Source: Caballeronia pedi (GTDB taxonomy: Bacteria; Pseudomonadota; Gammaproteobacteria; Burkholderiales; Burkholderiaceae). From it: a stretch of 42,695 nt of DNA. Below the pieces are notes generated by a model. That model saw only the letters and a list, made by a program, of their open reading frames with translations. It was not told the origin of the DNA and ran no database searches. The stretch covers positions 1 through 42,695 of the forward strand of contig NZ_FCOE02000055.1 in assembly GCF_001544915.2 (NCBI RefSeq), read 5' to 3'. Positions within the stretch are counted from its first letter, which is position 1; each line of letters begins with the position of its first letter. This document shows positions 18,460 to 27,358 of this stretch, piece by piece. The translations under genes were made by a program, and so were the position numbers.

Positions 18460-19386
18460 TCATCTCTCGCCGGCCATGCCCGCGCCGACGCGCGGCGGCG
18501 GGCGGCGCATCAGCCAGCGTGCGCCGACGAGCAAGCCGCCGATCAGGTAAGCAAGGCCGCCGGGCACCCACATTACCAGGCCGCCGAGTTGCTGGTCCTG
18601 CAGCGGATCGAAGCCGAGCGCGCGCGTCGTCTCGATGCACGACGGATACCAGACACCCGGCGCAAGCGTGAGTAGCGCACCGAGCGCGCCGGTGTGGACC
18701 ATCGTCGTGAAGAGGGAAAGCATCGCGTGTGCGTTCGATGAGCCTTGCACCTCCGATGCGCGACCGAACACCGTCCACCAGAATAGCAATGCGCTCGCGA
18801 GAAAGCTCGCATGTTGGAGCGTGTGGATGCCCGGGCGCGCGAGCGCGGCCTCGAAAAAGCGCGGGGCATGCCAGCACCAGAGTGCGGCGGCGTGCAGCGT
18901 CCACGCGACGATGGGTAAGGTAACAAGGCGCCACGGCAATCTGATCCAGCGCGCACGCGTCGCCGCGCCGATGCGTGTGCGCGCAGCGGCGGGAAACGCC
19001 CAGAGCCACACGGCGAGCGGCCGGCCGATCACGAGCAGCGGCGCCGCGACGAGCATGAAGAGTTCGTGCTGCAGCATGTGCGCGGAGAAGAGCCATTCGC
19101 TCAATGCATGCAACGGCGACACGAGCGCGCCGACGAGCACGAGCCAGCCAGCGCCGAATGCGGCGAGCCGGGCGGTGCGTCCTGCGCGGCCTTGCGCGCC
19201 GCGCGTGCGCAGTCGCACGTAGCCCGCGACGTAGAGCGCGAGACTCACCGCCAGCACGATGACGATCCACGGATCGAACGTCCATGCGAACGGCGATGCC
19301 TCAGTCGTAGCGACGTGGGCTTGCGCATCGGCACAAGCCACGAGCGCGGCGAGCAGCGCGCATTTCAGCAGGCGGACAGTAGCCAT
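18460..19386 (-). CDS. ctaG: CtaG-type cytochrome c oxidase assembly protein (caa3 CtaG family)
   Basis: This 308-residue protein has an N-terminal signal or first helix (residues 1-24), about seven transmembrane segments and the caa3-CtaG pattern, including SAHMLQHELFMLVAAPLLVIGRP and a later HTLQHASFLASALLFWW with conserved His residues. This family assists copper delivery or assembly of caa3-type oxidases in Bacillus and relatives. It is not the unrelated Cox11-type CtaG. The start ATG 19386 is chosen because upstream codons in the same frame overlap the preceding gene and are Arg-rich. The 22-base overlap with the small membrane-protein gene indicates coupling. Confidence 0.88.
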   Translation of the reverse strand: MATVRLLKCALLAALVACADAQAHVATTEASPFAWTFDPWIVIVLAVSLALYVAGYVRLRTRGAQGRAGRTARLAAFGAGWLVLVGALVSPLHALSEWLFSAHMLQHELFMLVAAPLLVIGRPLAVWLWAFPAAARTRIGAATRARWIRLPWRLVTLPIVAWTLHAAALWCWHAPRFFEAALARPGIHTLQHASFLASALLFWWTVFGRASEVQGSSNAHAMLSLFTTMVHTGALGALLTLAPGVWYPSCIETTRALGFDPLQDQQLGGLVMWVPGGLAYLIGGLLVGARWLMRRPPPRVGAGMAGER

Positions 19387-19700
19387 TGCGGTATCGAAAT
19401 CGCGATCACGGAAAGCACCGACAGGGCGCCGACACCGGCCGCCACCGCCGCGATAAAACCAGCGCGCGCCGGACGATCGGCGGCATCGGGCGTCGGCAGG
19501 GCGAGCCTGCGTCGCGCGTCGCGCCAGCGCTGCCATGCGAGCAACGTCGCCGCGACGCACACGAGCGCGCTCGCGCCGCTCACGCCGTCGAGCAACGCAT
19601 GGCCTCCGAGCCGGCACGCGGGCGTCACGAGCGCGTAGTTCAAGCCGAGACATCCGAGAACGATAAACGGGGCGCCGAGCAGCGCAAGCCATGCTTTCAT
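19365..19700 (-). CDS. Small three-helix membrane protein of the oxidase operon
   Basis: This 111-residue protein has hydrophobic segments at about 5-25, 40-58 and 82-106, and an Arg-rich loop between the second and third. I do not recognise a named family. Its ATG at 19700 overlaps the coxC stop by four bases, and its end overlaps ctaG by 22 bases. Genes in this slot of Burkholderiaceae cox clusters are usually annotated as hypothetical. A role as a small accessory or fourth subunit of the oxidase is plausible from position and topology only. Confidence 0.75.
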   Translation of the reverse strand: MKAWLALLGAPFIVLGCLGLNYALVTPACRLGGHALLDGVSGASALVCVAATLLAWQRWRDARRRLALPTPDAADRPARAGFIAAVAAGVGALSVLSVIAISIPQWLLSAC

Positions 19701-20326
19701 AGCCGCGCTGCCCAATAGATCACGGCGTAGATCGGTAACCAGCTCAGCACGACGAAATACCAATAGAGCGCGTTTTCGCTGACGTCGACGAGCCGCTTGC
19801 CTTCGAACGGTCCCGTAAAGAGCAGCACGGCCAGCACGGCGGTATCGACGGTATCGGTGATGAGGTGAGTCGTGTGCAGACCGAGCAGTAGCCAGATGAC
19901 CGAGCCATATGCGTTCGTGTACCAGCTCACGTTCAGTGATGCGAATTCGAATCCGCGTATCACGAGGAAGATCACCGATGCGGCCAGGCAGACCGTGAGC
20001 CAGATCGCCGCTTTTCTCCGGTCGCCAAATTCCGCCGCGTTCTTCGCGAGCTGATTCGGCCACAAGCTGACCAGCAGCACGACCGTGTTGAGCGTGCCCC
20101 AGAAAAGGCGCGGCGGCTCGGCGGCCATCGGCCAGGCGGGAGCGCGCGTGCGCAGATAGAAGACCATCATCACCGCAATGGCGAACACCGTGCCTTCGAT
20201 CAGCATCAGGCCCGCCGTGCTCCACCACATCAGGCTGCGGTGGCTGAAGGCGAAGGTTGGCAACGTGCGCACGTCGAGCACGAGCTGGCCGGTGTCGTTC
20301 GCGTCGCGGCGCGTTTCGGCGTTCAT
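19697..20326 (-). CDS. Cytochrome c oxidase subunit III
   Basis: This 209-residue heme-copper oxidase subunit III has about five transmembrane helices. Diagnostic parts are WWSTAGLMLIEGTVFAIAVMMVFYLR, the RGFEFASL segment, LLLGLHTTHLITDT, and a terminal YWYFVVLSWLPIYAVIYW. It is shorter than seven-helix mitochondrial-type subunits, as usual for this bacterial group. ATG 20326 overlaps the coxA stop in an ATGA junction. The upstream extension seen in the same frame is Arg-rich and is not part of the gene. Confidence 0.92.
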   Translation of the reverse strand: MNAETRRDANDTGQLVLDVRTLPTFAFSHRSLMWWSTAGLMLIEGTVFAIAVMMVFYLRTRAPAWPMAAEPPRLFWGTLNTVVLLVSLWPNQLAKNAAEFGDRRKAAIWLTVCLAASVIFLVIRGFEFASLNVSWYTNAYGSVIWLLLGLHTTHLITDTVDTAVLAVLLFTGPFEGKRLVDVSENALYWYFVVLSWLPIYAVIYWAARL

Positions 20327-22245
20327 GGCCGGCGCTCCCGCGCGACCGCAAGCTGGTTCTCGCCGCGATTCGGCCAGAACCAGCCGATCGTCGCCACGGC
20401 GACCGGCAGCGACGACCATACGATTGCCCACGGTGTGTAGATCGAGCCGATAAAGAGAATCGTCGTCGCGACGGCGCTTGCAAACGGCCAGATGGATGGC
20501 GTCGGAAACATCGGCCGATGGTCGGGCTGCGCGTCGAGCACGCTCGTCACGAGCACTTCGCGCGCATCGGCAGCGAGCCCTGCGACGAAGGCCGGTTGCG
20601 CTGACGGCTCCCACAGCGGATCGCGGCCGTGTATGACCGGAATCGCATCGAAGTTATGCGGCGGCGGTGGGGACGGCACGCTCCATTCCAGCGTGCCCGC
20701 GCCCCACGGATCGGCGGCGGCGCGTTCGGCGCTGCGCAGCGTCTTCACGACATTGACGATGAAAAGCAGCACGCTCAGCGCGATCACATAAGCGCCTATT
20801 GTCGCGGCGAGATTCATGCCGTCCCAGCCCATTCCGTGCGGATAAGTCCACACGCGCCGCGGCATGCCCTCTAGACCGAGCAGGTGCATCGGGAAGAAAG
20901 TGACGTTGAAGCCGATGAAGAAGAGCCAGAACTGCCACTTGCCAAGCCGTTCATCGAGCATGCGTCCCGCGAACTTCGGAAACCAGTAAAAGAACGCGCC
21001 GAAGAGCGGAAACACAGCGCCGCCGAGCAGCACGTAGTGCAAATGCGCGACGACGAAGTAGGTGTCGTGAACCTGTAGATCGAGCGGTACCGACGCGACC
21101 ATGATGCCGGTCATGCCGCCCATCACGAGGATGAAAAAGAACGCGAGGACGAACAGTAGCGGCACGCGCAGATTGAGCTTGCCGGTCCATAGCGTGCCGA
21201 TCCAGCAGAAGATCTGTATCGCCGATGGAATCGCGATCATCAGACTCGCCGCCGTAAAGAAGCTCTTGCCGAGTTCGGGGATGTTCGTCGCGAACATGTG
21301 ATGTACCCATAGCCCGAAGGCGAGAAAGGCGGTCGCGATGAGCGACAGCACCATCGCCGGATAGCCGAATATCGGGCGGCGTGCGAAGGTCGGGATGATC
21401 GACGAGATGAAGCCGAGCGGCGGAATGAAGATGAGATACACCTCCGGATGGCCGAAGAACCAGAAGAGGTGTTGCCACAGCAATACGTCGCCGCCCTTCG
21501 AGGGGTCATAGAAATGCGTGCCGACGAGGCGGTCGAGGATCAGCGCCGTGCTGCAAAGCATGATGGCTGGCATCGCGAAGATCACCATGAACTGCGTGAC
21601 GAGCGTGGCCCACACGAAGAGCGGCATGCGGTTGAGCGACATGCCGGGCGCGCGCAGCTTGAAGATCGTCGTGATGAGCACCACCGCTTCGAGCAAGCCG
21701 GAAAGCTCGGTGAAGGTAATCATCTGCGCCCAGATGTCCGCGCCCTTGTTGGGCGAGTAGTCGGGACCGGACAGTGGCACGTAGCTGAACCAGCCGGCGT
21801 TCGGCGCGGTGTTCACGGCGAGCGCGGCGAACAGCAGCACGCCACCAAACAGGAACACCCAATACGCATACGCGTTCATGCGTGGAAAAGCGATGCTGCG
21901 CGCGCCGATCATCAAAGGTACGAGGTACGCGGCGACCGCCTGCATCACCGGCACGGCGAAGAGGAACATCATCGTCGTGCCGTGCATCGTGAAGAGTTCG
22001 TTGTAAAGATTCGGGCCGATCAGGCGCTGATCCGGACGCGCGAGTTGCGTGCGCATCACAAGCGCGAGAAGGCCTGCGAGCACGAAGAACGCGAACGTGG
22101 TCACGATAAAGCGTCGCGCGATCGTCTTGTGATTGACCGCGCTCAACATGCCAATGACGCCGGGCGGATCGCTCCAGGTTTTCGCGAGCGCATCGCGAAC
22201 TTCGGGCGATGCATGCGGGCCGTCCGTCAGCGGCGCGTCGCTCAT
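20323..22245 (-). CDS. Cytochrome c oxidase subunit I with C-terminal extension
   Basis: This catalytic subunit of a heme-copper oxidase, 640 residues, reduces oxygen to water and pumps protons. Visible ligands are His88 (heme a, FTMHGTTMMF), His266 and Tyr270 (CuB and cross-linked Tyr, GHPEVY), the His315-His316 pair (CuB), and His401/His403 in VAHLHYVLLGG (heme a3 and heme a). After the usual core, a linker rich in Pro leads to two additional helices near residues 585-630 (SIWPFASAVATTILFIG and a following segment). This extension may replace a separate subunit IV. ATG 22245 overlaps the coxB stop by four bases. Subunit II carries CuA and a heme, so this is a caa3-type, cytochrome-c-using enzyme. 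Confidence 0.95.
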   Translation of the reverse strand: MSDAPLTDGPHASPEVRDALAKTWSDPPGVIGMLSAVNHKTIARRFIVTTFAFFVLAGLLALVMRTQLARPDQRLIGPNLYNELFTMHGTTMMFLFAVPVMQAVAAYLVPLMIGARSIAFPRMNAYAYWVFLFGGVLLFAALAVNTAPNAGWFSYVPLSGPDYSPNKGADIWAQMITFTELSGLLEAVVLITTIFKLRAPGMSLNRMPLFVWATLVTQFMVIFAMPAIMLCSTALILDRLVGTHFYDPSKGGDVLLWQHLFWFFGHPEVYLIFIPPLGFISSIIPTFARRPIFGYPAMVLSLIATAFLAFGLWVHHMFATNIPELGKSFFTAASLMIAIPSAIQIFCWIGTLWTGKLNLRVPLLFVLAFFFILVMGGMTGIMVASVPLDLQVHDTYFVVAHLHYVLLGGAVFPLFGAFFYWFPKFAGRMLDERLGKWQFWLFFIGFNVTFFPMHLLGLEGMPRRVWTYPHGMGWDGMNLAATIGAYVIALSVLLFIVNVVKTLRSAERAAADPWGAGTLEWSVPSPPPPHNFDAIPVIHGRDPLWEPSAQPAFVAGLAADAREVLVTSVLDAQPDHRPMFPTPSIWPFASAVATTILFIGSIYTPWAIVWSSLPVAVATIGWFWPNRGENQLAVARERRP

Positions 22246-23198
22246 TTGAGCGTCTCCATCCAGCCGAGCAGCGCTTGCAGATCGGCAGGTGGCAGGCGCG
22301 TCGGCGGCATGACGGTGCCGGGTTTGAGCGTGCGCGGATCGACGATCCATCCGGCGAGATTGCCGCGATTGTTCGCCAGCGTGCCGGCGGCGATGTACTG
22401 CCTGCTCGCAATATGCGTGAGATCGGGGCCGATCGTGCCTTGCGCATCGGTGCCGCGCACGGTGTGACAGCGCGCGCAGTCTTGACCCATGAATACATCG
22501 CGGCCGCGCATTACTATTTCGTCGGATGGTGCGATGGACGGCTGGCGTTGGCGAGCGGCCCAGTCCTCGTACTGTGCAGGCGGATCGGCGATGACCTGAA
22601 ACGCCATCAGCGCGTGTTCGTAACCGCAGAATTCGGCGCATTGCCCGCGATACACGCCCGCCTTGTCCGCGCGAAATTCGATGGTCGCATCGCGGCCGGG
22701 AATCATGTCCTTCTTGCCATGAAGGTTCGGCACCCAGAACGTGTGGATCACATCGGCGGCTTTCAGCGATACGACTACCGGTCGCCCGACCGGCACGTGC
22801 AGTTCGTTGGCGAGTGTGAAGCCGGGCGCGCCGCCATCGTTCGAATAACGCACTTGCCACCACCATTGATAGCCTGTCATCTCGATGCGCAGCGCATTTT
22901 CGACGGGCAGGAGCGAGAGCGCGCGGTCGGTAAGGACATCGGCCAGAACGAGGCCGAAGAGCAAAAATGTGGATACGCCCGTCGCCGCGACGACCCAGAA
23001 ACGCACGCGCGGCTCGCGGCGTCCGACGACGGATAGATCCGCCGGCGTCGCACGATTGGCGCGAGTCGCGCGCATCATCGCGATGAGGCACGCGAGCAGG
23101 ATCGCGGCGAACACCACGCAGCAGACGGCCAGCGTCAGATGCCAAAGGTCGAGGATGCGGCTGGCTTGAATACCTGCCGCGCTCAGTGCGCTCTGCAT
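22242..23198 (-). CDS. Cytochrome c oxidase subunit II, caa3 type with fused cytochrome c domain
   Basis: This 318-residue electron-entry subunit has two N-terminal helices (about 20-42 and 66-88). They are followed by the aromatic relay YQWWWQVRY (110-118) and the CuA site: His152, Cys187, Cys191, His195 and Met198 (IHTFWVP, GQCAEFCGYEHALM). Residues 225-318 form a fused class I cytochrome c domain with CARCH at 241-245 and axial Met297. This fusion defines the caa3 subtype. It is the first gene of the seven-gene operon; ATG 23198 has only a weak ribosome site. The region upstream to the antiporter stop is about 100 bases and must contain the operon promoter or lie downstream of read-through. 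Confidence 0.95.
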   Translation of the reverse strand: MQSALSAAGIQASRILDLWHLTLAVCCVVFAAILLACLIAMMRATRANRATPADLSVVGRREPRVRFWVVAATGVSTFLLFGLVLADVLTDRALSLLPVENALRIEMTGYQWWWQVRYSNDGGAPGFTLANELHVPVGRPVVVSLKAADVIHTFWVPNLHGKKDMIPGRDATIEFRADKAGVYRGQCAEFCGYEHALMAFQVIADPPAQYEDWAARQRQPSIAPSDEIVMRGRDVFMGQDCARCHTVRGTDAQGTIGPDLTHIASRQYIAAGTLANNRGNLAGWIVDPRTLKPGTVMPPTRLPPADLQALLGWMETLK

Positions 23199-23301
23199 GG
23201 TTGCTCATCAGGTTCTGGGGTACTACCTTTTCCCGGCTTGGGCACGGTAGACAGAAGCCGGACGTGCTCTCGAACAGCAATCCGCATGCCACCCGGACTG
23301 C

Positions 23302-24606
23302 TCATTTTCGACTGAAATACCATTTGAGCAGCGTCGTTGCGCTCGCGCCATGCAGCACGACCGAAAGCACAATGCTTCCGAGCACGATGGGCGCAATCGC
23401 CTTTAACTGATCTTTTCCTGCGCTCTCGAGGCTGAAAAGCAAGTAGTAGAAGGCGCCGACGCCGCGGATGCCGAGCCAGCCCACCAGCCAGCGCTGAGGT
23501 CTGTCGAGCGACGATCCGACGAGTGAAATGGTGGTTGCAAGCGGTCGGGCCACAAACAACAGGAATAGGACCGGCCAAATCACGCGCCAGTCCAGAAGCG
23601 CCCGCCAGTGCGCCGATACAAGGCTGCCGATGAGGAGCATCAGCGCGAACTCGACCAGGCGCTCGAACTCAACCGCGAAAGCCATCATCGTCTCGGCCAT
23701 GTAGGCATGCGCGAGGTCCGGGTCTTTCGCCGCTTCTTCGCGCTCGCCACGTTCCACCGATTCGAGCGCTTCAGTCGGCAACATGTCTCCCGTCGCCTTC
23801 AGTTCTTCGCGCCGAAGTGCGACGCCTGCCGCAAATACAGCGATAAAGGCATAGCCGTGCGCGAGCAGCGCGCATCCGTAGCTGAGTGCCATCAGGCCAA
23901 GCGCGAAGAAGCCCTCTAGCCCCAACGCCTGTTCATAGCGGGTCCGCAGCTTCGTCACGAGTATGACGACACCCGCACCGAACGCCCAGCCGATGCCGAG
24001 CGCACTGACGATGCCCCACACGACCGATGCCACAAAGGTCCAGGGCATGCTGGTGTGAGCACTGGGATTCGCACACAGCGCGAGCCCCAGCAGCACGACA
24101 GGGTAGGCTGCCCCATCGTTGGAGCCGCCTTCGGACGAAAGCGCGAAGCGCAGCTGCTCATCATCACCGGCCTCTTTCACTCGTAGCTCGTTCGCGAGCA
24201 CGGGATCCGTGGGGGCAAGGATCGCCGCGAGCAAGAGCGACTGGCTCGACGGAAGACCGAGACCGAAGTGCGCGGCGACGTAGAGCAGTGCGATCGTCAC
24301 GATCATCGCCGGGCCGACGAGCCGCAGCGTCAGCGCCCACAGACGATCCGAAAGCGGCACGCGCAAATACATGCCGATCGCGAAAAGCGAGACGACCAAC
24401 CCGGCCTCCGTGAGTATCCGCAGGAGTCGCAGATTGCCCTCAATGTCAGGGTTTAGCATGCCAACGCCCGCCGGCCCGAGCGCGACGCCAGCAATCAGAT
24501 ACACCATCGCACCGGTAAGTGGCAGGCGGGCGATGAGGCCACGTGCAACGGCCATTAACACGAGCAGCGCTCCGATCACAAGGAACCAGATTGCTTCTTC
24601 GAACAC
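23302..24606 (-). CDS. Cation/proton antiporter (CPA1, NhaP-like)
   Basis: This 434-residue membrane antiporter has about twelve helices. Family features include the N-terminal LTGAMVYLIAGVALGPAGVGML, the ion-binding region LLAAILAPTDPVLANEL and FALSSEGGSNDGAAYPVVLLG, and a terminal WLGIRGVGAFYYLLF segment. The ATP-D/E-type core motif (APTDPVLA plus SEGGSNDG) fits Na+ or K+/H+ exchange. GTG 24606 is preferred to an upstream ATG at 24801 because a strong AAGGAGAGG site precedes it and the upstream codons are Arg/Pro-rich. It lies about 100 bases upstream of coxB on the same strand. Ion specificity cannot be set from sequence. Confidence 0.88.
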   Translation of the reverse strand: MFEEAIWFLVIGALLVLMAVARGLIARLPLTGAMVYLIAGVALGPAGVGMLNPDIEGNLRLLRILTEAGLVVSLFAIGMYLRVPLSDRLWALTLRLVGPAMIVTIALLYVAAHFGLGLPSSQSLLLAAILAPTDPVLANELRVKEAGDDEQLRFALSSEGGSNDGAAYPVVLLGLALCANPSAHTSMPWTFVASVVWGIVSALGIGWAFGAGVVILVTKLRTRYEQALGLEGFFALGLMALSYGCALLAHGYAFIAVFAAGVALRREELKATGDMLPTEALESVERGEREEAAKDPDLAHAYMAETMMAFAVEFERLVEFALMLLIGSLVSAHWRALLDWRVIWPVLFLLFVARPLATTISLVGSSLDRPQRWLVGWLGIRGVGAFYYLLFSLESAGKDQLKAIAPIVLGSIVLSVVLHGASATTLLKWYFSRK

Positions 24607-24863
24607 GTCCTCTCCTTCAGGTGGCGTCCACCGGCGCGGCGGTGAAAGCGCGCTAGCGATTTTCGTGCGCGCTAGTCGTACAAGCATGCCCCAAAGGCAT
24701 TCCTTCTTGAAAGCGGTGCGAAGACGACGCGGTCCACCACGCAGCGGAACTAACGGGCGCATGAAAGAGCTGTGCCTCGACGCTCCGAATTCGCAGGCCA
24801 TTTGAAAGGAATGCGACTTGCTCGCAATGAAAGAAATCTATCGAGAGCGCGCGAGGCAAAAAC

Positions 24864-27182
24864 ATGGCCGAATCAGACGATGCCGTTCGCAAGAACGCCG
24901 CATACCCGTATTCGTCGGGCGGGTGGGGCTCGCTCAAAGCCGTTACCGGCGCGCTCGTCCACGAGAAAGTGCCGCTCAAGGTCAGCACCGTTCTGCTCAA
25001 GCAAAACAAGCCTGAAGGTTTCGCGTGCGTGAGTTGCTCATGGGCGAAGCCGGCTGATCCACACACTTTCGAGTTCTGCGAGAGCGGCGCGAAAGCAACC
25101 GCGTGGGACCTGACCGCGAAGCGCATGACGCCGCGACTCTTCGAGCTTCACACGGTGACGGAGCTATGCACATGGCACGACCATGATCTCGAAGAAGCAG
25201 GACGTCTCACCGCGCCATTACGCTACGACGCCGCCAGCGACAAGTATGTGAGTGTCTCGTGGCAGGAAGCATTCGAGGACATCGGCCGTGAGCTGCGCGC
25301 GCTCGAACCGGATCGCGTGTCGTTCTATGCGTCGGGGCGTGCGTCGCTGGAAGCGTCTTACATGTACCAGCTTTTTGCACGCATGTACGGCACCAACAAC
25401 CTGCCCGACAGCTCCAACATGTGTCACGAAAGCACGAGCGTCGGGCTGAAGGAAGCGATCGGCGTGGGCGTCGGCACCATCACGCTCGATGACTTCGAGA
25501 AGACCGATCTGATGTTCTTCTTCGGACAGAACGTGGGGACCAATAGTCCGCGCATGTTGCACCAGTTGCAGGAGGCGAGAAAGCGCGGCGTGCCGATCAT
25601 CACGTTCAATCCCTTGCGCGAGCCGGGCTTGCTGAAATTCTCGAACCCGCAATCACCGGTCGAGATGCTGACGCCCGCGCATACCCTCATCAGCACACAA
25701 TACCATCAGGTGAAGACCGGCGGCGATACGGCAGCGTTGCTCGGCATTTGCAAGCTGGTTGTTCAGGCGGATGATCGCGCGAAGGAACGCGGCGAGCCGC
25801 GTGTGCTCGATATCGAGTTCATCGATACCCACACCGTCGGCTTCGAAGCCTTCGCGGAATACGTGCGAGCCGCATCGTGGGACGATATCGAGCGCGTGTC
25901 CGGTTTGCCGCGCGCCGATCTCGAAGCTGCCGCCAACGAATACATGGCCGCGAACGCGGTCATGACGCACTATGGCATGGGCATCACGCAGCACAGACAG
26001 GGCGTGCAGAACGTACGCATGATATGCAACCTGCTGCTTCTGCGCGGCAACGTCGGCAAGCCCGGCGCGGGGCCGTCACCGGTGCGCGGGCATTCGAACG
26101 TGCAGGGGCAGCGCACCGTCGGCATCACTGAGAAGCCAGAACTCGCGCCGCTGGACAAGCTCGCGAGCCAGTTCAGTTTCGAACCGCCGCGCGAGAAGGG
26201 CATGAACATCGTCGAAACCTTCGAGGCGATGCTCGATGGCAAGATCAGCGCGGTCATTAATCTTGGCGGCAATCTCGTGCGCTCGGTGCCGGACCGCATG
26301 CGAATCGAGCCGGCCTGGCGCAGTCTGAAACTCACGGTGAACGTAGCAACGAAGCTTAATCGTAGTCATCTCGTGCATGGCGAGAAATCATACATTCTGC
26401 CGTGCCTGAGCCGCATCGAGATCGATACGCAGGCGACCGGCGCGCAGGCGGTGTCGATGGAAGACAGCACCGGCTGCATTCATGGCTCGCGCGGCGTGGC
26501 CGAACCCGCATCGCTCGATGCGCGCTCCGAGCCGTATATTGTCGCGGAGTTGGCAAAGCATACGCTAGGGGATCGCTCAACCGTCGACTGGGACCGCTGG
26601 CGCAACGACTATGCGTTGGTGCGCGATGAAATCGCGAAAACGTATCCCGAGACCTTTCACGATTTTAACGACCGGATGTGGACGCCGGGCGGCTTCCCGC
26701 GCGATCTGCCCGCGCGCGAGCGCAAGTGGCAGACGAAGAGCGGCAAGGCGGAATTCGCCGTGCCGGAAACACTGGGCGAAGATCCGGACATGCCCGAGCG
26801 CGAACCGCAATCGCTGCGCCTCATGACGTTGCGTAGCGACAGTCAGTTCAATACGACCATCTATAGCCACGACGACCGCTTTCGTGGCGTCAAAGGCGAT
26901 CGAATGGTGATCTTCGTGTGCGTGACCGACATGGCGCGCCACGGTCTCGCGAGGGACGATCGGATCACGCTGCGCACCATCGCCGATGATGGTTTCGAGC
27001 GGCGTGTCGGAGGCCTGCGCATTCAACCGTATGACATCCCGGAAGGATGCATCGCCGGTTATTACCCCGAATGCAATCCGTTGCTGCCGCTATGGCACTA
27101 TGCGAAAAAGAGTAAGGTGCCAGGCGCGAAGTCGATCCCGGTTCATATCGTCGAGGTGAACGGCAGGCCGCGCGAATCTTGA
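24864..27182 (+). CDS. FdhF/YdeP-family molybdopterin oxidoreductase
   Basis: This 772-residue molybdenum or tungsten bis-MGD enzyme belongs to the YdeP group related to formate dehydrogenases. Near the N-terminus are Cys55 and Cys58 (GFACVSCSW) and further cysteines, which could hold an iron-sulfur cluster. The metal-ligand position corresponding to selenocysteine of FdhF is Cys187 followed by His188 in SSNMCHESTSVGL. Other blocks are FFFGQNVGTNSPRM, GMGITQHRQGVQNVRMICNLLLLRGNVGKPGAG, and the C-terminal cofactor domain ending QPYDIPEGCIAGYYPECNPLLPL. There is no Tat signal, so it is cytoplasmic. YdeP is linked to acid resistance in E. coli; the substrate is unknown. It is monocistronic, followed by a strong hairpin. 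Confidence 0.92.
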   Translation: MAESDDAVRKNAAYPYSSGGWGSLKAVTGALVHEKVPLKVSTVLLKQNKPEGFACVSCSWAKPADPHTFEFCESGAKATAWDLTAKRMTPRLFELHTVTELCTWHDHDLEEAGRLTAPLRYDAASDKYVSVSWQEAFEDIGRELRALEPDRVSFYASGRASLEASYMYQLFARMYGTNNLPDSSNMCHESTSVGLKEAIGVGVGTITLDDFEKTDLMFFFGQNVGTNSPRMLHQLQEARKRGVPIITFNPLREPGLLKFSNPQSPVEMLTPAHTLISTQYHQVKTGGDTAALLGICKLVVQADDRAKERGEPRVLDIEFIDTHTVGFEAFAEYVRAASWDDIERVSGLPRADLEAAANEYMAANAVMTHYGMGITQHRQGVQNVRMICNLLLLRGNVGKPGAGPSPVRGHSNVQGQRTVGITEKPELAPLDKLASQFSFEPPREKGMNIVETFEAMLDGKISAVINLGGNLVRSVPDRMRIEPAWRSLKLTVNVATKLNRSHLVHGEKSYILPCLSRIEIDTQATGAQAVSMEDSTGCIHGSRGVAEPASLDARSEPYIVAELAKHTLGDRSTVDWDRWRNDYALVRDEIAKTYPETFHDFNDRMWTPGGFPRDLPARERKWQTKSGKAEFAVPETLGEDPDMPEREPQSLRLMTLRSDSQFNTTIYSHDDRFRGVKGDRMVIFVCVTDMARHGLARDDRITLRTIADDGFERRVGGLRIQPYDIPEGCIAGYYPECNPLLPLWHYAKKSKVPGAKSIPVHIVEVNGRPRES

Positions 27183-27194
27183 ACGGAGTTACCT

Positions 27195-27230
27195 ACGGTG
27201 TCTGTGACGCCCGGGCGCCGCAGACACCGT
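27195..27230 (+). terminator. Strong hairpin after the FdhF-like gene
   Basis: Ten-base arms ACGGTGTCTG (27195-27204) and CAGACACCGT (27221-27230) pair perfectly. The loop itself contains the palindrome CGCCCGGGCG. It starts 13 bases after the stop codon. There is no U-tract, so release may need Rho or other factors, but position and strength indicate a transcript end. Confidence 0.65.
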
Positions 27231-27358
27231 GCAAGCGCGCCGATCAACATAGGGTGCGAACGATGCAAGTGAGCACGTGACGGAGGTATCCATCGCCATC
27301 GCGCCGGACCGGTTTTGAGCAGCACTGTGCGCCTTCGACATTATGGGCGAGCTGTGAG

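Noticed and set aside
18098..19285. N-terminal extension of the triheme cytochrome frame to 822 codons
   Set aside because: The extension is Arg-rich and overlaps the lipocytochrome and ctaG genes; the signal peptide begins at 18097.
22246..23292. N-terminal extension of subunit I to 989 codons
   Set aside because: It is the shadow of coxB; the real start is at the ATGA junction at 22245.
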